DNA of 39,327 nt from Chara braunii. Taxonomy: Eukaryota > Streptophyta > Charophyceae > Charales > Characeae. The DNA lies in assembly GCA_003427395.1 (NCBI GenBank), contig BFEA01000151.1, positions 1,118,445 through 1,157,771 of the forward strand, given 5' to 3'. Below the pieces are notes generated by a model. That model saw only the letters and a list, made by a program, of their open reading frames with translations, was not told where the DNA came from and did no database searches. A program made the translations under genes and the position numbers. The first letter of the stretch is position 1; the number at the start of each line of letters is the position of its first letter. Of this stretch, positions 28,695-39,243 are shown in pieces.

Positions 28695-30124
28695 ATGGTC
28701 AAAGGACCGAATGCGCGGCAGAGCCGTGTTAGTTCCTCCGCTGGGGATGGAGAAGTGACCACTACCGCGGTTCTTCGAGAGATGTTGAATCGAATAAAGG
28801 TCATGAAGACCGGGATGGACACTATGAATGTTCGATTAGACCTACCGAGAGCTAAGGTACCTCCAGAGAACATACCCTGCTTTGATGGAACCAAGGTTAG
28901 GGAGTTCCTGGAAGACTTTGATGTCTTCGGTATGAGCCATGGTTGGTCAGATAAACAAAAGTTGAAAGCTCTGTTAGCGTATGTTGAACCTAAAATGAGG
29001 ATGTCAGTAACAAAAACGACACAAGGGATGACAACATGGACGAACATGAGACAAAAGATGTTGGAAGAGTACGCCAAGTATAACGTCCCAACAACCATGC
29101 AAAATTTGTTGGATGTACGACGCTCCAAGTACGCTACCCTCGATCAATTCCTAGATGATTTTGAGAGGGTTGCGCGGAGAGTACCCCTCCTAGATGAGGC
29201 TAAGAAATGTCATGTCCTACTGACTAACTTCGCGGAGGATAAAAGGAAGAGTGTGGTAAGTCGCGCTGACCATTATCCACTAAAGTGGGATGAAGTGGTT
29301 GAGATGGTCTGTGAGCTGCCTTCCGTGTCCAACAGAAAATGGTCTTTGGAACAAATGAAAGCAATTATTAATGCAAGAAAGGGAAATGATGAGGCAGCTA
29401 CAGGAGAAAACTTGAAGGCCGAGGAGATCCTTGGTCTTCTCGTTAAGCTTGGTAGCTTCGAGAAGTTAACCCTTCCTGCCCCAGCAACTCAAGCCCTAGT
29501 TGGAGTCGAAGAAGACAAGGAAGAAAGGAAGAAGGAGAAACAAAAGGAAGAGGGTGAGAGTGAGAAAGAAGTAGTGATGATGATTACGCTAGGCGAAGGA
29601 GAAAGGAAAGACGAAAGAAGAAGCGCGACCGGGATTGGAAGAAGGATAATAAGAACCGAGATTGGCAAAGGAGAGATGACCCCCTCCGACGTTATTATTG
29701 TGACGAGGAAGGTCATACTCTTAACCCGATGTTCAACGTTAGAGAAAAAACTTGAAGAAGGGATTGTCAAGAAAAACGTCAATGGGCACAACTGTGATGC
29801 CAATTGGAACAAGGTAAATTTTCGAGTCAAATGAGGGATGCGAGCGGTAATCCTAAAAAAGGCTAAGGCCAACAAGGATAAAAATAAGAAGGCTAGGGTT
29901 AATGTTATCACCTTTGATGGTATGTTACCCCCGGAGATAGTGGCCCAAGATAGCAATCTTGGAAGCCAAAACCTGAATGTATCCCATATCAGTCAGAGGG
30001 AGGTTGAAGAGAAAAAGTGGGAGAAGGCTCAAAGAGAACTAGAGCAACTGATTGATGGGACCAAGGACCTGGTGAAGAAAAAGGAAAAGGAAAGGAAGCT
30101 GCCGGGAAGAAGAGGAAGGCGGTC
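28695..30124 (+). pseudogene. gag: Gag of tRNA-Asp-primed Ty3/gypsy element
   Basis: From ATG at 28695 a basic, low-complexity N-terminus leads to the capsid region: IPCFDGTKVREFLEDFDVF, W-DKQKLKALLAYV, MTTWTNMRQKMLEEYAKYN, and TLDQFLDDFERVARRVPLLD. This is the retrotransposon gag pattern. After a Lys/Glu-rich stretch (about 29510-29570) the frame shifts into a basic region KKKRDRDWKKDNKNRDW and a damaged zinc knuckle YYCDEEGHTLN near 29690-29730. It shifts back near 29735 into RCSTLEKKLEEGI. A TGA at 29832-29834 ends that frame, and a new one at 29838-30158 continues with a coiled-coil-like Lys/Glu segment. At least three breaks make it non-functional. Confidence 0.88.
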
Positions 30125-30940
30125 TTGGGATCTGAGGCCGGGGAGGGTGTCTCGATAGATGTAGTAGTAAAGAAACTACTTGAGGAAACAGAGATCACTC
30201 TATCTTGGAAAGAGGCCGTAGCCTTGGTGCCAAACTTTAGGGAAGAGCTCAAAAAGATGGTTGAAAGGCGGAAGGTAGAAATCAATAGCCTAAGACTCTT
30301 CCCTAAACATGTGGAATGAGCCCCGCCTGGTACCAAGATGAGGTTTGGTAACATGTCGTGCGGATACTTGAATATCTCCGTAAATGATGTGAAAGTTAGA
30401 GCCCTAGTAGACGCCGAGGCCGATATGGTGCTTATGTCCTCGGCCACGATGAGATCATATGGGCTGGAATAGATAGGAAAACCAATCAGCTCTCCAATAT
30501 AGCCGGATTCCTGCCTTTGGATTCATTGATGATATGCCTACCCGAATTGGGACTTTGCAAACCGAGATCTTGGGGTTTGTAGTTCCTAACTTGGACCATG
30601 ATTGCATCCTAGGAGCCCCTTTCTTACATATAGGATGGAGGTTTGTGCGTTCTTTGGCCATGATGGGGCGGTCTGGCTCTCTCTTCAGAATCCTATCACT
30701 GGTCAAGAACAGGCTTTTGTGATAAGTGATAGGCATCATCCTCGCCATCAGCGACATGTTAATTCTCTTAAGCATAGAGAATCTAACAAGTTGATTGAGG
30801 AAGTACGAGCAAAGCTAAAGGAAAATGGAATAACAGACGAGGAAACAACGGTTAGAGTAAATGATATCGGGAAGATGCTCAAGCTTCTGGAAAAAAACGA
30901 AGGAGCTGGGCGACAAGAGAGAGATGGAGGGTTTTAAGGA
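30125..30940 (+). pseudogene. Protease region of the same element
   Basis: Frame 30125-30319 (FREELKKMVERRKVEINSL) ends in TGA, beyond which the same frame gives MRFGNMSCGYLNISVNDVKV and the aspartic protease active site ALVDAEADMVLMS at 30407-30424. The glycine expected after Asp-Ala is Glu (GAG, 30416-30418). After two frame changes IPAFGFIDDMPTRIGTLQTE and LDHDCILGAPFLHIG follow, the latter matching the ILG-PFL motif of retroviral-type proteases. A further shift gives the linker GAVWLSLQNPITGQEQAF. Multiple breaks and the altered active site make it inactive. Confidence 0.8.
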
Positions 30941-31039
30941 TGTTGCGAGGGCGGCAAAAGATGGCACTATGCAACTCACCTTCTCTGCGACTAGGCCTTT
31001 TTTAGGAAAATAGCCACCGGATCCAAAAAGAAGTATAAC

Positions 31040-32655
31040 CGCAAGGGCGTTAAGAAAAATTTGGTGGCAGTCCTGATAGAGAAACACTACAATGAGTTAT
31101 TAGAAAAGGAAAGAAAAATAATTAAAATATTAAGAAAGGCTGCATTAAAACGAGGAAAAATTACCCCAGAGAGGTTTAAGATAATGAAGGTAGGAGCCGA
31201 CGACTTCCTTCTGTCGGCTGAGAAGGACTTCATATGTGAATTATGTCAAAAGTACAGTGGTGCCTTTTCCTTTAATGATGAGGAGAGGGGACGAGTGGAC
31301 GTTGACATGATCAAGATGGTCAAAATTTGGATCGTTCCTCACACACCTTGGAATGACAGACCCACGAAATATGCTCAGAAGGAAGAAGAAGAGGTAATGA
31401 AGCACATAAACCAGAAGATCGCCTTCAACGTTGCAGAGCCAGCGGATGATGCTTATGCCAATCACTGGTTTTGTTTTTGGAAGCCAGGTGGAGGTCTACG
31501 CTGGATACAAAACTTGCAAACATTGAATTCAGTAACGGTTCGCGATGCGGGTAGCTTACCCAATGCGGATCTATTGGCCGAGTCTTTCGCCGGAAGAAGC
31601 ATTTACTCCCTAATAGACTTGTACTCTGGCTATAACCAGTTCCCCATAGATCCTACTAGTTGACCTATGACCGCCATGCATACACCTAGAGGCCTCATAC
31701 AAATGTGTGTGGTGCCTCAAGGGTGGACGAATGGGGTCGCGGTTGTCTAGCGAGACATGCTGCAGGTCATGGAGGACATATGCCCAGAGGTTACGCTCCC
31801 ATACATTGATGACAATCCGATTAAGGACCAAAGGAAAAGGATGAGACTTTAGTGGATGGTCGAGCAAGGCGATTTGTGTCGGAACATGCGCAGGGAGTAG
31901 CGAAAGAATTAGAAACGTTGGCTAAGTACAACCTAACAGCCCGCGGACCGAAATCGTTATTATTTCAAAAGGAGGTAACAATTCTAGATTTTAGGTGTTT
32001 CCTAGAAGGGAGAAGCCCTGATCCGAAGAAGGTGGATAAAATCCTGAACTGGCCTATGCCTCTAAAGACGGTTGGGGAAGTAAGGAGTTTCCTAGGGATC
32101 TGCAGCTTCTGACGGATCTTCATTCCTGGGTTTGCCAGGATAGCGGAACCCCTTAGAGAGATGGTGCGATAAGTAGCTAAACTTCAGTGGTCTAATAAAA
32201 GAGAGACGACAACACGAGCACTTCAAGATAAGCAAAGAGACGGAGTCATACTGGGGGTACCCCACTTCGACGATGAAAAGGGAAAACCTTTCATCATCGA
32301 GGCTGACGGTGGCCACATAGCCTTAGGGGGAGTGCTTGTGCAAAGAGATGAAAATGGAAAAGGGAGGTCACTTAGGTTCGAGAGTCGCACCCTTAATTCA
32401 GTTGAGAGAGGCTATATTTAGTTTAGGAAGGAGCTTCTGGCAATCCTACACTGTCTCAGGGTGTTCAGACACTATATTATGGGACGAAGATTCATCCTAA
32501 GAACAGATTCCACGACAGTAATCGGAGCTGTTAAGAGGCATCAGCAAGTAGATGCTACGGTCAGTAGATGGATAGCTCATATATGAACGTATGATTTTGT
32601 ATTAGAAAAAGTACCTACTGATAAGAATCGAGCCGATGGGTTAAGCCACGTGGAA
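31040..32655 (+). pseudogene. pol: Reverse transcriptase and RNase H of the same element
   Basis: RT reads PHTPWNDRPTKYAQKEEEEV, GGGLRWIQNLQTLNSVTVRD, YSLIDLYSGYNQFPID, then HTPRGLIQMCVVPQGWTNG and the catalytic YIDD at 31802-31813. Stops occur at 31661 (TGA), 31748 (TAG), 32110 (TGA), 32170 (TAA), 32419 (TAG) and 32584 (TGA), with a frameshift near 31825. Downstream are DPKKVDKILNWPMPLKTVGE and RSFLGIC, then RNase H with FIIEADGGHIALGG, RKELLAILHCLRVF, RTDSTTV and ADGLSH. The RT resembles the gypsy lineage with 'AG--PN-D-FAE-FAG--IY-L-DL-SGY', common in fungi and seen in streptophytes. It is not closely similar to the minus-strand gypsy of this window. Confidence 0.93.
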
Positions 32656-33104
32656 TGTGGATCAATAGATGATGAATCTCTTGAGGAGGCACTCTTTGTT
32701 GACGAATTTCTCATGGACGATAATGATGAAGGGCTACCTCCTGCTCCCAATTGTTATACGACCACAGCCATGGCAACCAGAAGAGAAGACTGCTGGGGAG
32801 AAAGGAAAATCCCTACCTCCACTATCTCTTGATTCAGGAGGATGAGGAAGAAGGATGGTATGGGATGGTAGAACAGGCCGTTGTTGTAACTCATGAGCTG
32901 GCTGAGAGTTCAAGAATGGTTGAGCATCGACTGAATAAAATAAGAGGATGGGTCCGAAGATCTGAAACAGAGTAAGGATGATGAAGAAAGGTTTAGGAAG
33001 GAAGAATATTATGGAGAATATAAGAGGGTCGGTATGGTGATAAGCAGTAATCACTTCAACGAGTTCTACCATGAGAGGATAAAAAGGACCTTTAGATACC
33101 GTCT
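32656..33104 (+). other. RNase H to integrase linker, degraded
   Basis: The frame continues past RNase H with an acidic stretch (SIDDESLEEALFVDEFLMDD) to a stop at 32830. After that the coding frame is lost until the integrase zinc finger. Linker sequence of pol, poorly conserved. Confidence 0.6.
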
Positions 33105-34214
33105 CTGAGAGTGGTGTGTGGTAAGGAAAGGCAACTAGAGGTGATCGCCGCGCTGCATGAGGGGCTAGCAAGGGGTCATAGGGGTGCTGATGCTACATAC
33201 TATAAAGTATCCCGACTATATCACTGGGATGACCTGAGGGATATGGTTATGAGATATTGTAAGTCATGTAAAGTCTGTCAGAAAAGGTCATTTGTGAGAC
33301 TGATTGAACCATTATACCCCACTGTTCTTGTTGAGCCTGGTAGTAATGTTCACCTTGATCTACTAACTATGCCACCAAGTAAGGATGGAATGAAATATAT
33401 ATTAAATATGAGAGATGATATGTCTGGTTATGTTGAAGCAAAAGCCATCCGTAAGAAAACCGCAAAAGCAATGGAAAATTGGATCGAGGAAATTTACCTA
33501 AGGTACCCCTTCATACGTGAGTTTGTGGCTGATCAAGGATCAAAATTCAAAAACGAGATGGTCAGAAGACTCATGTTCAGACTTGGAGTCAGGAGCAGAT
33601 TTGTGACACCATATCATCCTTAGGCTAATGCACCAGTGGAAAGAGGTCACAAGACTCTAAAGGATGCTATATCAAAATGGTGCCAAGGTGATTCCAGAAG
33701 CTGGCCATCTTTCTTGACAGCGGTTGTCTATGCTGACAATGTGACTGTCAAACGAACTACAGGTTATGCACCTGTTACACTCTGGTACGGACGATATGCT
33801 ACATCTCCCATTGAGAACCTGGTTGAGACCTGGACCCATGAGGCACAAAGAGAGTCATACTCCACAGAGGAGTTGCTGAGGCTGGGAATCAGGCAGATCA
33901 AGGAAGTGGATGAAGCCATAACCGAGGCCACAAAGAGGATGTCAGATAGCAGGATATCTGATCAGACACGATGGAACAGCAAGAGGTACATCAGGAAGGA
34001 ACGACTTCAGGTCGGGGATACTGTACTTTTGCATGATACATCTCTCGAAACACAATGGACCAAGAGATTGGAGGCCAGGTGAATGGGACCATTCATGATC
34101 ATCAGAGAGGTGGAAGGCAAGGCCTATGAAATAGCAGAGATGGATGGGACAAAATCCCATGGTATAGTATCTGGCTTCCGACTCCGAAAATTCATACTCG
34201 AGATGCAGATTTGA
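33105..34214 (+). pseudogene. Integrase of the same element
   Basis: The HHCC zinc finger is seen as ALHEGLARGHRGADATYY and YCKSCKVCQKR. The DDE core is NVHLDLLTMPPSKDG (first Asp), EFVADQGSKFKNEM (second Asp) and APVERGHKTLKDAI (Glu). A TAG at 33621-33623 stands where Ty3 integrases have Gln in the HPQ motif, and a TGA at 34080-34082 precedes MGPFMIIREVEGKAYEI. The C-terminal module ends FRLRKFILEMQI with TGA at 34212-34214. No chromodomain is seen. Between 33105 and 34214 the frame is intact apart from the two stops, the best preserved part of the element. Confidence 0.93.
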
Positions 34215-34276
34215 TTTTGAGTTCGGGCAGAATGATGAGGCGAGGCCCAAGAGTCGTCTACAATCAGCCTGGACAT

Positions 34277-34722
34277 GCTGGGTCGTGGCCAGTGTGCCCT
34301 CAACATCGGTTGGGACGTGGTCCGTGTGCTGCCAACCGCGGGATCATTATATGCTGGGACGAGGCCAGTGTGCCGCCAGCTTCAGACGATGATGATATGC
34401 TGGGATGTGACCAGTGTGCCGCCAGCTTCAGATAATGATGATATGTTGGGACGTGGACAGTGTTGCCGCCAGCTACAGATGATGATTATATTCTGGGGCG
34501 TGGACAGTGTGCCGCCAACAACTGATGATGATTATGTGCTGGGACGTGGCCAGTGAGCTGCCAACTATGAATGATGATTATGTGCTGGGACGTGGCCAGT
34601 GAGCTGCCAGCTATGGATGATGATTATATGCTGGGACGTGGTCAGTGAGCCGCCAGCTATGGATGATGATTATACGTCGGGACGTGGCCCGTGTGCCGCC
34701 AGCTGCAGCCGACAATCGGCTT
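34277..34722. repeat. 46-bp minisatellite, nine to ten units
   Basis: GCTGGGACGTGGCCAGTG or close variants recur at 34353, 34399, 34445, 34491, 34538, 34584, 34630 and 34676, with two shorter-spaced units before (34277, 34309). Each continues with a form of CCGCCAGCTATGGATGATGA. The period is not a multiple of three. It lies just downstream of the integrase stop, in the element's 3' untranslated region. Confidence 0.95.
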
Positions 34723-36858
34723 TATATGATTATGATATGATTTCGGATGCCAGAGCTGGATACGAGCAGCCTATGATGGCTCGGCTCAATGGTGGACTCA
34801 TGTGTCTGTCGGGCCCAGATTGGCCCCAGTTTTGTATGAATGTAAGTTAAAATTTTAAATTTCAGTTCATTGCATTGTATCGGGTTTGTCACGTGTCAGT
34901 CCTAGGATATGCCTGGGGGATTGGGAACCAGTTCTTGGGGTTTTGGTTCTTGCCTCTTATTGTATCTTACTTGATCTGCATGGCGTTGTGGAATGAATGG
35001 CTGTGGGATAATGTGAACATATGTTTTCTTCCTCTCAGAAGTCAGCGCTCAATTGATGGGGCAACCTTCTAGTATGATAGCGTAAGGAGGATTGTCTAGC
35101 ATCATCTGACACAACTTGATTGGTTATCCCTGAAAGAGGGTGGTACTTAACCTAGTGAAGTGTTCCAGTGGCAAGGGACTCAGCATCGCCGGGATGGGGT
35201 TCCTCTCCAGATGGGCCTTCGCGGTTAGGCACTGTCGAGCTTTAAAGGGATAGGTAATCAGTCATGTGTCATAGTCGGAGTGATCTGTCCGATCTTGTGG
35301 TCGGGGCGAAGATCACTCAGCATTGCAGCGGTTTGGAGCTTGCTGCATTCTTCGTGATGGAAGGAGTGCTCCCACTGCAGCCGCCAGGTTCTCGCAACGG
35401 TTCACCGACGAGAATCCAACCACAGTGGTGTCCCCTGCGGTGTCAGCAATTATGTTCTTCATAAAGAGGTAGAGAGTTTCGACTGCGCCTCTTGAGCAAG
35501 AGACGATTCCCTGACGCAGGTTCTCACAGGTTCCGAGGCTAGCTGGGTTGGCGGGGCATCCGAGCCACAATGGCTGATAGCCTCGAACCCTCAGTGGTTA
35601 GCCGTTCCTCGGGTCGCCGAGTGCCGACCTGGTCCGCCTGCTGGAAAGGAAGGAGGCATCCTGAGCCTCTCCCAATCTAAATCCGACATTTGGCTGATCA
35701 AGGTGGTAGACTCCTACTATCACTCTGATCGGGGTGTCTCTACGGAGCCGTGTCTCCAGGGACATTCCCTTGGCATCGAGCCAAGCCAGGTATCCACTGC
35801 CCAGCTGGCAACAGGGCCATTATGGCCTCCTAGCCCACTGTTGCAAAGCTTAATTGTGGACTCGCTCTGACTCACCAGCCGGGTCTAGTCGGGTGTTGGC
35901 TAGCTCCCCACACAGTAGCAAGAACTGGACGTTAGTCAAGAAGTCCAGCGAGTAGGCGGAGGCTCTAATGTCGACTAATGAGCTTTCGCGCCATGGGTCT
36001 GCACTCATCAGAGTGAGGGCTTCATGAAGGGGTGTGCGGCTCCCCGTGAGTTGTTTTGAGCAAGGGCTCGGAGAGTGGTCGGACCGCCATGACTGAGAAT
36101 CAGGATTGACTTTGCTCTGCTTGTCAGGTTGGGTCAGTGGAGGAGCCCACCAGGACGAGCAGGAGCACTCTCAGAAGGCCGGAAGGTAAGACTCTGAGGG
36201 TGAAAGAGGAAGGGGTGTTGGTAAGGGTCTTTAGGGGAGGCCCTTTTCTCGTCTTTTTTTGGGCATGACATGATCTTTGTTTTGTAGGTACCCTACAGCC
36301 AGACGAAGACAACGGGGTTTGGTATGACCCGACAGTGAGCGGCACAAAGCCAACAGACAAAGAAAAAGGGGTTTGGTATGTTCACCCCTTATGAGGCAGC
36401 CTTCTGTCTAGATGACCTCGATGATCCTGGATTCGATGATTGGTCCTATATCCGCCCATGGCTGAGATATTGATGAGGATTATGTTGTACTGATGGGCAG
36501 TATGGATGAGATGGACTGATCCGATGATGATGAGATGTGCAGGCTGGGACTGAAAACTTGGACTACTAGACCAAACCTAACGACAGGATTTGATCTAAGA
36601 TTGGGATCGATTATGATGATGCATGAGGCCAAACCTAACGAGGGGTTTGACCTGAGATTGAGGCTGATTCAATGATGCAAGGAAACGGGATTGGTAGCAT
36701 GATTGGTCTGCATGAGCAATCATGATATTTTGTGTGCGGTGATTGCGCCACGCAAATTTGATAAGACTAATCCTTCTTTGATTTTGATGGTGGCTTGGAC
36801 CAGAGGCCCATGCCTTATTGAGCGAGCACTCAAGCCCTAGCGGGCGAGCACCCTGATG
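34723..36858 (+). other. 3' non-coding region of the element, no gene
   Basis: About 2.1 kb with only short frames and no recognised motif. Two diverged copies of CCAAACCTAACGA-(G)GGTTTGA-CT-AGATTG lie near 36571 and 36632, and GGGGTTTGGTATG recurs at about 36313 and 36370. A long spacer between pol and the 3' LTR is known in Athila and Tat elements, where it may hold extra ORFs. None can be supported here. Confidence 0.5.
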
Positions 36859-36882
36859 ACTGGGGGGATATGTTTTTTATAT
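36859..36882 (+). other. Candidate polypurine tract and 3' LTR start
   Basis: ACTGGGGGGATA (36859-36870) directly precedes TGTTTTTTATATAATACC, which has the TG expected at an LTR start and an AT-rich beginning. No matching sequence is seen upstream of the primer site at 26880, so the pairing with a 5' LTR is unproved. Confidence 0.45.
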
Positions 36883-37539
36883 AATACCTCTATATATCAA
36901 ATAGCATACGAGGCCGCATAGCTCGAGCTGACATATGAAGAATAGCGCAAGTGTGATGCACAAGTGATGGTCGGGCGACGAAGCTTGATGAACGACAGGC
37001 GGATCCGGCACACGTGGCGGCAGCGGTGGAGCAGGGCGAGGCGGCTGTGGTAGGATGGCGAGTTGGCGAGGATGTGGCTGAGCAGAAGAGGAAGGAGAGC
37101 ATGGCGACAGATACGATCGCTGGGGAGGTTCGAAGCGCGGCAGCAGAGCACCGTAGCGCTGCTCATACTTGTACGTATAGTACACCATCTTTCCTGGCGA
37201 TGGCGTGTGTTCGCGTCGGTCCTCCGAGCGATGGCGCAAACGCGTTCCTTCCCATCTCTCCTCCTCTTCGGATCTCTCCCCCTCGCGCGTCAGATTGATT
37301 GGTCGATCTGGCGCCTTCTCCTGTCGGCCTCCTCTCCCTCGTCCAACGCCCGAGCCTCGCGTCTTTGGCGTCATGGCAAAGGCTGATCGCTGAGCGGCAG
37401 TGGCGCTAGTGCGACAGAGCACAAGCAAGGCGAGAGAGATGAAAGCAGCGGTAGTAGCGAGAGCGTAATAGCGCTGCACACTTGACGATGCGAGAATGGG
37501 GTTTGGTATGGTTGTCGGAAGGCGATGCGACACTGCCAC
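36877..37539 (-). other. Unrecognised 220-codon open frame
   Basis: The frame reads RGSGVGRGRGGRQEKAPDRP, then a strongly charged RSEEEERWEGTRLRHRSEDR, MVYYTYKYEQRYGALLPRF and a Pro-rich segment, ending LALFFICQLELCGLVCYLIY. RGG-like and acidic/basic stretches give it a coding look, but the length could arise by chance in GC-rich DNA. Its first codons lie in the LTR-like repeat at 37513. Low confidence. Confidence 0.3.
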
Positions 37540-38061
37540 GGAAGTTTACTCGTTGCGATCAACCTCCGCTCTGCGTCAGATCTGCGCCGGGGATTATCCA
37601 CCGTCATAGTCAACTAGGCCCTAATGTGTCGGTTAAAATTCCCCAAAGCCGAAATCGCAGAGAAGGCGGCATGACGGTACGGTCCTCCGGAGGCTTGATC
37701 GTCCCCGTTGGAGTGGACCGTCGCGACCGCAAGGGGCTAATTACTAGGGTCCGGCCCAAACCACACTTGAAACGGACCAAGGATTAGTGAGATAATCAAG
37801 TTTGACCGGTTGGGACCAGACTGACGCGGCCGCATAACTCGGTCGGGAGAGGAACAGCATCGAAACGATCACGTAAATGAATAACCCGGCCCTAGTAATA
37901 ATTAAGATGGGGTCACGTGCTATTTTAGAGACGAGACTGACTGTTCGTTTCCCTAAGTCGGGCTTGCACCAGTCCCGTGATAAAATTAGCACAGTCCCAC
38001 GCTATTTTTAGCGTAGGACTGACTGTTCGTCTACCGGGGACTGGGCCTGCGCCAGTCCCGT
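37513..38061 (+). repeat. Second copy of the LTR-like segment of 21205
   Basis: From TGTCGGAAGGCGATGCGAC to CTGGGCCTGCGCCAGTCCCG it matches 21205 onward, with small differences and only about one 83-bp hairpin unit instead of five. Similarity stops at 38061, before the TATA region of the other copy. Same orientation. It could be a truncated 3' LTR or an independent fragment of the same family. Confidence 0.9.
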
Positions 38062-39241
38062 TGTAGGGCCAAACCCCGGTAGACTTTCGAGCCATAGTCG
38101 ACCCCACTGCGGGTCCCAGTTGGCTCGGCCCGCCCACGCTCATGCTCAGGGCGCGGGTCGTTCGTCCCAGGGTCACCCCCACCTAGTGCTTTGAGATGGA
38201 TGGGGGTGTGCCATCGCGCGAGAGAGCTTTGACATTGGGGATGTAGCTCAGCCCTCACGCCGGGTGGTAGTCTCGCTGGTCATTCCGTAACGCTGATTGT
38301 TTTTTATTCTTTGTCGTGTTCTCAAGCAATTGCTCCTTCCAATACGCAGACAGTCCAGGGGTTCTTTGAAAGTTTTCTTCTTTTGTGCGCAGACTAAGCG
38401 TCATCCTTAGGTCGCGCACCATTTCCCTAACCCTTGTGTTCCTACGGCGTCATCGAGGTGCGGCAAAGCCGTCCTCCCCCTTGCTTATATGCACCCCTCG
38501 GATCTCATAATTCATACTCAACTTATTGAAGCAAGCCCCTTAGTCTTTTCGGGACCTTTTCATGCATGCACACATGAATTCACGGGGCCTTTTCATGCAT
38601 GCACACATGAATTCACATTTCCCTTGGCAAGATTGCACGCCCTTCCCTCATTCACACTCCAAATCTCAAGCGCAAAGGTCGTTCCCATGGGTTGGCTTTA
38701 TGCTAAGGGTCCCGTTACCCCTTTGTCCCTCTTCCTTTTCATTTTGATGCCCGGTTCCTCCCGGCCCTATCCCGCTCAAGGCATCCTTAACCATCACTTA
38801 CCTGCACAATCCCACACAAAGCAAAAATCCATACAATCCCCCGTTGGGGGTCAACACATAGCCCTTTCCACATGCCCATCTTTTCAAACTCTTTGGCTGT
38901 TCTTTGTTCCCTTTTCTTTGCTCAATTAGCCCATCCTCTTCTCATAGTCATGTAGTCGGGAAAATGGTTGAGTCAAACTGACCTCGCTTTAACTTATACT
39001 TTTCTCCGGATCTCGTCCTCTCCCACTTTTCCAACGTCCTTTTTCTTTGCCTTCTTGGTGGCACAAGGGACCAGCTACCCTCCCCTTGCCCTCTTTCTCC
39101 ACCAAGTGAGGTCTGATCTCTTCTTACCGTTCGCACCCTAGCAATGTACCAAGTGAGGGGAGAAAGGTTAGTCATATGCCAAATGAGGGGAAGAGAGAAG
39201 GAGAGAGAGGGCAAGGCGAGGGAGGAGGGAGAAAGAGGAGT

Positions 39242-39243
<2 letters not shown>
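38062..39243. other. No gene supported
   Basis: Mixed sequence with a 146-codon plus-strand frame (38489-38929) lacking any motif. GGGGATGTAGCTCAG at 38237-38251 equals the start of a plant tRNA-Ala, but the rest of a tRNA is absent. The end is purine-rich, leading into (GA)n. Confidence 0.5.
38555..38620. repeat. 33-bp direct duplication
   Basis: CCTTTTCATGCATGCACACA and ATGAATTCAC occur at 38555 and again at 38588. Confidence 0.9.

Noticed and set aside
34211-34556. Plus-strand frames of 74-93 codons after integrase
   Set aside because: They lie in the 46-bp minisatellite, so the frame rotates each unit.
38237-38251. tRNA-Ala gene
   Set aside because: Only the first 15 bases (GGGGATGTAGCTCAG) match. 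Anticodon arm, B box and acceptor complement are not found downstream.
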